This document shows, piece by piece, positions 58,293 through 64,000 of a stretch of DNA of 64,000 nucleotides. How positions within the stretch are numbered: the stretch's first letter is position 1; each line of letters begins with the position of its first letter. The notes beneath the pieces were generated by a model that saw only the letters and a list, made by a program, of their open reading frames with translations, was not told the DNA's origin and made no database searches. This DNA is from JAKFYM01 sp964612065 (GTDB taxonomy: Bacteria > Bdellovibrionota > UBA1018 > CAIPTA01): positions 1 through 64,000 of the forward strand of contig CAZTCD010000003.1 in assembly GCA_964612065.1 (NCBI GenBank), read 5' to 3'. Position numbers and translations under genes: made by a program.

Positions 58293-58688
58293 ATGCCTTC
58301 CATCATTCACAGAGCCCGCCGTCTTTTAGGAAATCCTGAGGAGCTGCTCGCCACTCTTTCCAGAGGATTAACCAAGGCCTATAGCAAGCGCTCTGTATTG
58401 GTAAAAATTTTCGAGGATTTTCTCCTGCTGTTCCGGCTGGTAAAGGCCTGGGTGCTGGGAGAATACAAAGAGGCGCCGAAGCGCACCATCCTCTGGGCGG
58501 TTCTGGCGATTCTCTATTTTCTTTCTCCCGTGGATGCGATCCTCGACATTCTTCCGGGTGGCTATCTCGACGATATCGCGATGATCTCTTTCGTGCTCGG
58601 GCGGATCAAGCCGGACCTCGAGCTCTTTTCGGCCTGGGAGAGGGCGAAGGGCAGGACGAGAAAAGAGAAAGAGCAGCTCGAGGGCTAG
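58293..58688 (+). CDS. YkvA/DUF1232 family membrane protein
   Basis: The 131-aa protein shows the DUF1232 core YFLSPVDAILDILPGGYLDDIAM, in pieces YFLSPVDAILDIL and GGYLDDIA, which holds one amphipathic membrane helix. The N-terminal 45 residues are basic and helical; the C-terminal 30 are charged (WERAKGRTRKEKEQ). Members are small membrane proteins of unknown function; SPxD and LDD are conserved. It follows the carbonic anhydrase by 23 nt and probably shares its transcript. Confidence 0.9.
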   Translation: MPSIIHRARRLLGNPEELLATLSRGLTKAYSKRSVLVKIFEDFLLLFRLVKAWVLGEYKEAPKRTILWAVLAILYFLSPVDAILDILPGGYLDDIAMISFVLGRIKPDLELFSAWERAKGRTRKEKEQLEG

Positions 58689-58693
58689 AGGGC

Positions 58694-59512
58694 CTACCGC
58701 TTCGTAAGTGGGAATAGCTGAAACGCCAGATAGTAAACCCGATCGGCTTTGCCGGTGCTCAGGATGTCTGCCGCCTTGAACATAGCTTCTTCCAGATACT
58801 TTTCGGCTTTGCGGTAGCTGGCCTCATTGGTGGCCACTGATGCGCCGAGAATCAGGCGCCGCCGGAAATCCTCTTCTGTCTTGCGGTAGGCGAGCTCATC
58901 GGCGGCTTTTTGCAGCATTTTTGTGTGATGGCGCTGGATGCGGGAGTCGATGCGGGAGGCGGGAAAGCGGATCTTGGTGCTTACCTTTTTCCACTTTCCG
59001 TTTCTCTGTTCCACCCAGCCCATCTCGAGGAGCCGGTTCCAGGCCTTTTCTGCCACTTCCGGGCGAAGGCCGAGGCGCTCGGTGATCCAGGAGGTTTCGA
59101 AACCGGCGCAGGTGGTGAGATCGAGAATCGGGAGATAATACCATTCTTCCAGAGCTGTCTGGCTCGGGGCGTTTTGGTAAGTGGCGGAGGGAAGATCGGG
59201 CAGGGCATGAGAGGAAGGCGTTTCCTCGATGGAGTCGAGCTCCAGGTTTTCCGCGAATTCCTCGGCTCCGGCCTGCTCCCGAAGGGCGGCCCTTTCCAGC
59301 GTGCGCATGGCGGCGGGATCGAGATCGAGCGCCGAGGCGAGGGGACGCACGCGGGGAAGGGGCAAGGGTTTCTGCCCGGAAAAAATCTTGCTCAGGTAGG
59401 ACGGAGAAATTCCGGCTTTGCGAGCCACCGCTCGAAGCGAGAGGCGGGAGTTTTTGCGTTTTTTGCTCTCCCAGTGCTCGCGGAGCAGATCGTGTACTTT
59501 CGCGGCAGCCAT
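58694..59512 (-). CDS. TIGR02147/DUF4423 family transcriptional regulator
   Basis: The 272-aa protein has an N-terminal Xre-like helix-turn-helix (LSLRAVARKAGISPSYLSKIFSGQKPLP, in pieces RAVARKAGISPSYLSKIFSG) and a C-terminal DUF4423 region with YYLPILDLTTCAGFETSWI, LGLRPEVAEKAWNRLLEMGWVE and the end LAFQLFPLT. This family is characteristic of Bdellovibrio and Fibrobacter, where it is often beside a gene for a secreted protein. Such a gene lies 3 nt upstream here, and the two are cotranscribed. Regulatory targets are unknown. Confidence 0.9.
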   Translation of the reverse strand: MAAAKVHDLLREHWESKKRKNSRLSLRAVARKAGISPSYLSKIFSGQKPLPLPRVRPLASALDLDPAAMRTLERAALREQAGAEEFAENLELDSIEETPSSHALPDLPSATYQNAPSQTALEEWYYLPILDLTTCAGFETSWITERLGLRPEVAEKAWNRLLEMGWVEQRNGKWKKVSTKIRFPASRIDSRIQRHHTKMLQKAADELAYRKTEEDFRRRLILGASVATNEASYRKAEKYLEEAMFKAADILSTGKADRVYYLAFQLFPLTKR

Positions 59513-59515
59513 TCG

Positions 59516-60571
59516 CTAGCGCCTTTTTTTATCGAGTACGAGCTCGTTGATGATGTTTTTGAAGATTTTCAGCAGCAGTTTGTGTTTGGCGGCGCCGGGA
59601 AACTGGGCCCAATCTTGGGTAATCAGCAGAAATGGTTTTCCCGTAGCTCCCTTGAGCACAAATCCGCCGCAGGTGAGAGGGCTTGGCCGACCGGTGTCGG
59701 GATCTTTGCAGAGGGTGCTGTTCCGGAAGAAAGAGTGAGGCGCGATCGAGACGGGAGTTTCCTCGATGATCTTTCGAAGCTCCGCGCGAGTGGGGATAAA
59801 GCGCGGATCCGTTCCGGTGATCTCGAGCTTCTTATCAGCAAGCAGCAGAAGACTGGCCTTGAAAAACTGGGCGTTGGAATCGCCGCCCCGGCCCACCACG
59901 CTGGCTCCGCCTCTTTCGGCGGCGGCCACTTGGGTTTCGCCCTGCTCGTCGCCGTCGCCGGCCACGTGATCGCGAGAAGAGAAATCAAAAAGAAGGGTGG
60001 AGCGTTGGTAGTCGGTATCTTCGTAATTCAGGGCGCCGAGTGTTTCGTGAAGAAGAAAGGCGTCGGCATCGGCGGAGTTTTCGAGCTGGGCCCAGAAGGG
60101 CTTATTCAGGATCACGAGGCGGGTTTCGGCCACGTTGATGCCCACATAGCGGGCTTTGCCTTCGCCGCTTTGGGCGCTGAAGAAAACGCCGGTGGGGGAG
60201 ATGGCGAAATCGATTCGAGGCAGCTGGGCGCGCAGAGTGGCCAGCTTGAGTCCTCTTACGGCCTTATGGCCTCTTCGCTCCGCCGCACGGATACGCCGTT
60301 CCACTCTTTGGCGGATCGTGGAAGAGGATCCGAAATCGAGCACTCCCCGGCAGCGAAGGGTGGAAAGGGAAACGTAGTTCACCTGATTTCTCAGGTTGGG
60401 GCGGTGGCCGCAGCGATCGAGAAGGCGGAGGTATTCGGTGGTGGGTTCACTGAAATAGCCGCGTCCGTTATCGGCGGTGAAGTTCACGCGCCAAAGCACG
60501 GTCACGTGCTGAGCTAGGGAGGGGGATGGGCTCGCGAGCGCGAGGATGAGCGGCAGGAACTGGCTGAACAT
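59516..60571 (-). CDS. Secreted protein paired with a TIGR02147 regulator
   Basis: The 351-aa protein has a signal peptide (FLPLILALASPSPSLA). It contains FLLHETLGALNYEDTDYQRST; HETLG resembles but is not an HExxH motif. The rest is mixed alpha/beta with a Gly-rich middle (ERGGASVVGRGGDSN) and basic C-terminus (INELVLDKKRR). Proteins of this general kind are common beside TIGR02147 regulators in Bdellovibrionota; function is unknown. It is first in a two-gene operon. Confidence 0.75.
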   Translation of the reverse strand: MFSQFLPLILALASPSPSLAQHVTVLWRVNFTADNGRGYFSEPTTEYLRLLDRCGHRPNLRNQVNYVSLSTLRCRGVLDFGSSSTIRQRVERRIRAAERRGHKAVRGLKLATLRAQLPRIDFAISPTGVFFSAQSGEGKARYVGINVAETRLVILNKPFWAQLENSADADAFLLHETLGALNYEDTDYQRSTLLFDFSSRDHVAGDGDEQGETQVAAAERGGASVVGRGGDSNAQFFKASLLLLADKKLEITGTDPRFIPTRAELRKIIEETPVSIAPHSFFRNSTLCKDPDTGRPSPLTCGGFVLKGATGKPFLLITQDWAQFPGAAKHKLLLKIFKNIINELVLDKKRR

Positions 60572-60661
60572 AGGTGCAGGAATTCTAGGGGAGGCCCCTT
60601 AAATAGTAAAGTAAATTAATCTAGTTAAAAACTCAATAAACACAATAGGTATCATGGTGAT

Positions 60662-60679
60662 GTTTCCCAAAAGGGAAAC
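60662..60679 (+). promoter_or_regulatory. Perfect hairpin at the head of a structured leader
   Basis: GTTTCCC (60662-60668) and GGGAAAC (60673-60679) form a 7-bp perfect hairpin with an AAAA loop, just before the longer stem described in the next entry. It could cap or terminate a short leader transcript. Confidence 0.5.
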
Positions 60680-60683
60680 AGAA

Positions 60684-60747
60684 GGAGGTTCGTTGCCTTA
60701 AAGATTTCGGAGCTCGGCGTTATAAACGGCGGCGAACTTAAACCTCC
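60684..60747 (+). promoter_or_regulatory. Long-stem 5' leader of the downstream small secreted protein gene
   Basis: GGAGGTT (60684-60690) pairs with AACCTCC (60741-60747), and CGTTGCC (60691-60697) with GGCGGCG (60728-60734) using two G-U pairs, leaving a 6-nt bulge (60735-60740) and a 30-nt loop. The stem ends 16 nt before the ATG at 60764 and includes a strong Shine-Dalgarno-like GGAGG in its 5' arm. It may be a post-transcriptional control element such as an RNA thermometer or ligand sensor. No known riboswitch class is recognised. Confidence 0.5.
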
Positions 60748-60763
60748 GTGAAAGGAAACGAAT

Positions 60764-61216
60764 ATGAAAACCCTCACTCTCTCTGCTCTCGTGTCCCTTG
60801 TTGCCCTCACCTTCTCGCTTCCGGCGAGCGCCAGCCAGCGAACGATCGAACATATCGATCGTGCCCTGGGTGTGGTGCAGGTGGAAATGCAGGCCATTTA
60901 TTCCGGCCGCTACCAGTTTTATCGCCCTGATACGGTTCGCCGCGTGATCGGCCAGATTTCGAACGAAGCCAGCTCGGCCCAGCAGTCGGCGGAGTCAGTG
61001 GAGGCACGGAGAGCCCTGGGAGGCCTGCTTCGCTCTCTGCAGGAAGAGTATTCCTACTCTTTCCGCTTTCAGTTCTACCGCCTGGAGAGCACTCGTCTCC
61101 TGATGGTGAACTACCAGCGTTTCCTTCGGCAGGCGCGACAGTCCGAGAGCTTGCACGGATCGAACGGCGGCAACGTGAATTGCATGCCACCTTTGCGCAT
61201 TGGCTGCTTGAACTGA
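60764..61216 (+). CDS. Small secreted protein with structured leader
   Basis: The 150-aa protein has a signal peptide (TLTLSALVSLVALTFSLPASA) and a helical mature part with Arg/Gln/Tyr-rich heptads (QFYRPDTVRRVIGQISNEA, LRSLQEEYSYSFRFQFYRLES), ending in CMPPLRIGCLN with a pair of cysteines. IEHIDRALG near the mature N-terminus resembles IDHIDLSRY of the next gene. GGAAACGAAT lies before the ATG. It is probably periplasmic or secreted; family unknown. Its 5' leader is strongly structured. Confidence 0.75.
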   Translation: MKTLTLSALVSLVALTFSLPASASQRTIEHIDRALGVVQVEMQAIYSGRYQFYRPDTVRRVIGQISNEASSAQQSAESVEARRALGGLLRSLQEEYSYSFRFQFYRLESTRLLMVNYQRFLRQARQSESLHGSNGGNVNCMPPLRIGCLN

Positions 61217-61217
61217 A

Positions 61218-61251
61218 AAATGCCTGATCCCCAAAGGAAGGATAAGGCATT
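61218..61251 (+). terminator. Hairpin after the small secreted protein gene
   Basis: AATGCCT (61218-61224) pairs with AGGCATT (61245-61251), and ATCC with GGAT inside. It sits 2 nt after the stop codon. No T-run follows, so it may be an mRNA-stabilising or Rho-type structure rather than an intrinsic terminator. Confidence 0.5.
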
Positions 61252-61411
61252 GAACGTCAGCGGAATAAGGGCATTCTTAGGCTCAAATGGTGCTGTTTGC
61301 ATGCGTCTAACTATATGCGGGCATAGGTAGAAAATAGTTACTTGCCGGCCGCTGAAATACGCATTAGTAAAAACAAGTGGCCCTGAATCTCCCGTGAAGG
61401 AGAATCTCCGT

Positions 61412-61684
61412 ATGAAAGCCGTCGCTCTTTTCGTTATGTTCCTTTTTTCCACCTTGAGTTTTTCTCATCCTGCGAATGCCGGTTCGCTCTCAATCGATCA
61501 TATTGACCTTTCCCGCTATGAAAATCACGGCCATCGGGATTGCGGCTCTGAGTGTGCTCAAACCTGCTACAGCTTTTACCAAAGATGTGTTGCCGATGCG
61601 GATGGCGATCTGAGCAAGGTGTTCGAGGAATGCGATCCAGAATACTCCCGCTGTCGTGCGATGTGCGGCCTGCAGTGCCAGTAG
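61412..61684 (+). CDS. Small secreted protein with eight symmetrically spaced cysteines
   Basis: From ATG 61412 (AAGGAG nine bases upstream) the product is 90 aa, with a signal peptide (ALFVMFLFSTLSFSHPANA). The mature part has cysteines at 44, 48, 52, 59, 74, 81, 85 and 89, i.e. spacings 3-3-6-14-6-3-3 residues, an exact mirror. This suggests two antiparallel helices stapled by four disulfides, as in Cx3C/CHCH-type hairpins. It is exported to the periplasm or medium; function is unknown. IDHID near the N-terminus links it to the previous gene. Confidence 0.78.
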   Translation: MKAVALFVMFLFSTLSFSHPANAGSLSIDHIDLSRYENHGHRDCGSECAQTCYSFYQRCVADADGDLSKVFEECDPEYSRCRAMCGLQCQ

Positions 61685-61762
61685 AGATACCGGTAGAAAA
61701 GTGAAAAAGGCTTTTCCCTTGGGCCGTATCCGGCGATAAGTTCTTGGTAGCCGGAGGAACAG

Positions 61763-62770
61763 GTGATCCAAGGGGAAAGCTTCAAAAATACGCCGGGGGA
61801 GGAAGCGGGCCTTCTTTCTAGCGGCCTGCTGCATTCTGCCGAGGATACTACTGCCTTGAAAGTGGAGATCATCGGCAAATACAGCGCCATGCTCTCCGTG
61901 ATCGAAGTGGCTCTTGGTTCCGTGCTTCACGCCCTGCATATTCCTTTCGCGGGCAATTTTCTCTCCCTCAACCAGGGGTACCTTCTTTGCCGTGCCTCAC
62001 TGGAAGCAAAGGCCCGGGGGGTAGGCTCCGTGGGCTATGGCGTTTCCAATGTGGCCGCAGTGTTAAAATCTCTCGCCCCCGCGGGAAAAAAACTGGGCCC
62101 CATGCTGAGCCTCAGCATGCAGGGCTTTCTCTTCGGTTTGGGCGAAAACCTCTTCGGAGCCAATTTGCTGGGCCTCGGTCTCGGAATGGCGCTGCTTTCC
62201 TTGTGGACCTTCGTGCAGCCCTTGCTCACTTTTTATCTCTTTTTCGGAAACGAGCTTTGGAAAGCCCTTCACTATCTTTTCGAGAAAACGGTTCCCTATA
62301 CAGGCCTCGGCCTTCGGGATCTCGCCTTCATTCTCGCCGGAGTGGTTCTGGTGAAGGTAGGGGTGGCGGTGGGCCTGGCGGCTTACGCTTGCCGCACCAA
62401 AGGAAATGCGGAACTTCAAAATCGGCTGTTGGCCTTGGCCAAGGAGAGGGGAGCCAGTCCCTTGGAGGGAGAGGCTCCCTCGCGGCGAGAGGCCTTTCGT
62501 CTTGCGCTGGGAGATATGCTCCGGCCTCTCTTTCTCGTTTCCCTGGGGATAACGGCGTTCTTTCTGTTTTTTTCCCAGCACAGCTTGGCGGAACGCTTTT
62601 GGATCCTGCTTCGGCCGGTGGCGATCGGATTCGTGTTTTTTTACTTTTCCAGAACCTTGACTCTGGACCGTTGGTTGCAAAGCCTGCACGGAACCCGAGG
62701 GGAAGCTTTTGCCCTGGCCACCCAGCGCGCGCTGGCTGAGGTTCGTAAGTTTGCGTTTTCCCGGCGATGA
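61763..62770 (+). CDS. Multi-pass membrane protein of unknown function
   Basis: GTG 61763 has GGAGG five bases upstream. The 335-aa protein has about six helices. Notable segments are VALGSVLHALHIPFAGNFLSLNQGYLLCRA, given in pieces as VALGSVLHALHIPFAG and FLSLNQGYLLCRA, and a polar loop (RLLALAKERGASPLEGE) before the last helices. The start suggests a S-component-like or core transport fold, but this is not firm. It is alone in its transcript unit or with the downstream small membrane gene. Confidence 0.72.
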   Translation: MIQGESFKNTPGEEAGLLSSGLLHSAEDTTALKVEIIGKYSAMLSVIEVALGSVLHALHIPFAGNFLSLNQGYLLCRASLEAKARGVGSVGYGVSNVAAVLKSLAPAGKKLGPMLSLSMQGFLFGLGENLFGANLLGLGLGMALLSLWTFVQPLLTFYLFFGNELWKALHYLFEKTVPYTGLGLRDLAFILAGVVLVKVGVAVGLAAYACRTKGNAELQNRLLALAKERGASPLEGEAPSRREAFRLALGDMLRPLFLVSLGITAFFLFFSQHSLAERFWILLRPVAIGFVFFYFSRTLTLDRWLQSLHGTRGEAFALATQRALAEVRKFAFSRR

Positions 62771-62842
62771 CCAGGCGCCTCTTGTTTCCTGCATTGGTAG
62801 GGGCCTAAGCTGGTATGGATTGGAATTTTCCCGGAGGATCCT

Positions 62843-63145
62843 ATGACATTGGGAGAGGCCATTAGAAGACAGCCCTTTCTGTTTCTAGGTGCCGCCTTGC
62901 CGAACCTGGCGCTCTTTATGATCGCGCTCGTGGATAAAACCCGGGCAGAGAGCGGGCTCCCGAGCTGGATGACTCTGGCCCAATCTCCTCTTTCGATCAT
63001 TCTTGCCAGCCTCGCTGTGGTGCTCGGGGTGGCGGGGGCTTTCACCCTGGTGAAGGCGGGTAAGCGGGGATTCTTTCCCGGTCTCGCCAGCGGCTTATTC
63101 GCCGCCCTTCTCTGCACCGGGGCCTTTTTTCTCCTGAACCGCTGA
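62843..63145 (+). CDS. Small membrane protein
   Basis: ATG 62843 is preceded by GGAGGATCCT. The 100-aa protein has three hydrophobic stretches (FLFLGAALPNLALFMIALV, PLSIILASLAVVLGVAGAF, GLASGLFAALLCTGAFFLL), so it spans the membrane about three times. It ends inside the end of the thioesterase gene on the opposite strand (51-bp overlap). No family recognised. Confidence 0.7.
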   Translation: MTLGEAIRRQPFLFLGAALPNLALFMIALVDKTRAESGLPSWMTLAQSPLSIILASLAVVLGVAGAFTLVKAGKRGFFPGLASGLFAALLCTGAFFLLNR

Positions 63146-63616
63146 TGAGCTCTTGAGCTCCTTCACTTTTTCCTGCCATGCCCGGGGCAGATAGGGCGCC
63201 ACTTTTTCGAGCTCTAGGGCACGCCCGTTTCTTACGAAAACCACAGTCACGAAAGCTTCGGCTACTTCCGTTTCGCTCCGGTAGAAACGCTGGGCGATGC
63301 GCACCGTTTTCCCGGCGGCGGAGTCGAGGGAGGTGATGAGGCGAAAACGCGCGAAAGGAGGCAGCGCTCTTTTGAAGCGGATGTCCACACCCACCGCCAT
63401 GGGCCTGAGTCCGTTCTTCCACATCGGCCACAAGGTGCCAGAGCTCATCGCCCAATGCCAGCGGCCAAGATCCATGAAGCGCAGGTAGTTTCCGTTATTG
63501 AGGTGGAGGTTCAGGTCGCAGTCCCAGGGCCACACCAGGAATCCGATTTTCCCCTGGGCGCCGGAATGGGTGAATAGAGATTTCAGCATCACCCACCAAA
63601 AACGAAGCTTGAACAT
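63095..63616 (-). CDS. 4HBT-like acyl-CoA thioesterase
   Basis: The 173-aa protein has the hot-dog fold pattern of YbgC/4HBT_2 enzymes: VWPWDCDLNLHLNNGNYLRFMDLGR (in pieces WPWDCDLNLHLNN and GNYLRFMDLGRW), where the Asp-His/Asn region is the active site, then RFKRALPPFARFRLITS and VRNGRALEL. It hydrolyses acyl-CoA or hydroxybenzoyl-CoA thioesters. The N-terminus begins with a short basic helix. The C-terminus is extended by a polar tail of about 25 residues that overlaps the small membrane gene on the other strand. Confidence 0.85.
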   Translation of the reverse strand: MFKLRFWWVMLKSLFTHSGAQGKIGFLVWPWDCDLNLHLNNGNYLRFMDLGRWHWAMSSGTLWPMWKNGLRPMAVGVDIRFKRALPPFARFRLITSLDSAAGKTVRIAQRFYRSETEVAEAFVTVVFVRNGRALELEKVAPYLPRAWQEKVKELKSSSAVQEKKGPGAEKGGE

Positions 63617-63636
63617 TCTCTACCTCTCCTTCGCCT

Positions 63637-64000
63637 TCATCTTTGGCCCTTCAGGCTGAGGCACATATGGGTGTCGTCGATCTTCTGGCCCTTCACTCGG
63701 AACTGGTCTCTTACCGTATCGATCTTTCGGAAACCCAGTTTTTCATAAAGCGCGATCGCCGCTTTATTGTGGTCGAACACCCAGAGGTCGATCCAGTCCA
63801 GGGACGGTTGCTGCTTCGCCCAGGTGAGAGCCAGCATCGAGATCCGGCCGCCCAGGCCTTGCCCTCGTGCTTCTCTCTCCACGCCGATCGCGAATTGGCA
63901 GCGGTGGGCCGTGGACTCCATAAAGCCCGATCGCAGGAGGCAATCGGCGAGAATGTTTCCGTCTTCGTCTTCCGCGATCCAGATTCTCTGCCATCCCACC
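63637..64000 (-). CDS. GNAT family N-acetyltransferase (partial, 5' end outside window)
   Basis: The frame runs off the right edge; the 120 visible residues are the C-terminal part. They include the IWIAEDEDGNILAD strand, FAIGVEREARGQGLGGRISMLAL (in pieces EREARGQGLGGRISM) with the acetyl-CoA Q/RxxGxG/A motif, and DHNKAAIALYEKLGFRKID, the hallmark of GNAT enzymes. The substrate is unknown. It lies 20 nt upstream of the thioesterase gene on the same strand and may be in one transcript. Confidence 0.9.
   Translation of the reverse strand, partial: VGWQRIWIAEDEDGNILADCLLRSGFMESTAHRCQFAIGVEREARGQGLGGRISMLALTWAKQQPSLDWIDLWVFDHNKAAIALYEKLGFRKIDTVRDQFRVKGQKIDDTHMCLSLKGQR

Noticed and set aside
58910..60517. 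Plus-strand 535-aa frame
   Set aside because: It spans antisense to two well-supported genes (TIGR02147 regulator and secreted partner). It has no signal peptide or ribosome site.

Overview
The window is about 64 kb of bacterial chromosome with 73 protein-coding genes, two of them cut by the window edges. I see no rRNA, tRNA, CRISPR array, insertion sequence or phage gene. The sequence looks GC-rich by eye and the genes are tightly packed, with many 1-17 nt overlaps. The gene content points to a Gram-negative, probably Bdellovibrionota-type (Bdellovibrio/Oligoflexia-like) organism: there is a TIGR02147-family regulator next to a secreted protein, many small Sec-exported or lipoprotein genes of unknown function, several secreted hydrolases and HExxH proteins, and a long-form Tgt-MnmC fusion. 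This placement is an inference from gene content, not from a marker gene.

Layout. 1-10.2 kb: an edge-truncated Asn/Gly repeat protein, an HTTM membrane protein, a secreted HExxH protein, an SDR oxidoreductase, and a four-gene minus-strand operon (ABC ATPase, 872-aa FtsX/MacB-type permease, LolA-like carrier, outer-membrane barrel) that looks like an export route to the outer membrane. 10.5-20.6 kb: mixed envelope and stress genes (DUF2267, Na+/H+ antiporter, response regulator, OsmC, PEBP, erythromycin-esterase-like enzyme with a phosphoribosyltransferase, Fur-family regulator). 20.7-25.8 kb: a Tat-exported PhoX phosphatase and a tandemly duplicated two-gene module (secreted GHSxG hydrolase plus a secreted Cys-patterned helical protein, twice). 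25.9-28.9 kb: an internally duplicated lipoprotein and a bufferin/HvfA-type RiPP locus (precursor, MNIO enzyme, DUF2063 partner) with a strong hairpin between precursor and enzyme genes.

28.8-36.5 kb: a vitellogenin/HEAT-like protein with a secreted partner, a 27-codon membrane peptide gene, a secreted patatin-like protein lacking the usual Asp, a His-rich secreted protein and a LysR regulator. 36.5-41.8 kb: pstSCAB phosphate transport with a Pho-box-like direct repeat, divergent from ilvE. 41.8-50.7 kb: membrane and secreted proteins, a GATase, and an operon of M3 oligopeptidase, GNAT and ureohydrolase. 50.8-58.7 kb: a secreted LAS-type peptidase, TapT/DTW protein, a serine hydrolase, a HiPIP, the Tgt-MnmC fusion, an exported beta-carbonic anhydrase with a His-rich tail, and YkvA. 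58.7-64 kb: a TIGR02147/secreted-protein pair, two small secreted proteins (one with mirror-symmetric cysteine spacing), membrane proteins, a thioesterase and an edge-truncated GNAT.

Candidates for something new are the duplicated hydrolase/partner module, the bufferin-type locus with its unusual precursor, a sequence element repeated immediately after two TAG stop codons, the mirror-cysteine mini-protein, and two structured non-coding stretches (about 15.7-16.06 kb and 60.66-60.76 kb).
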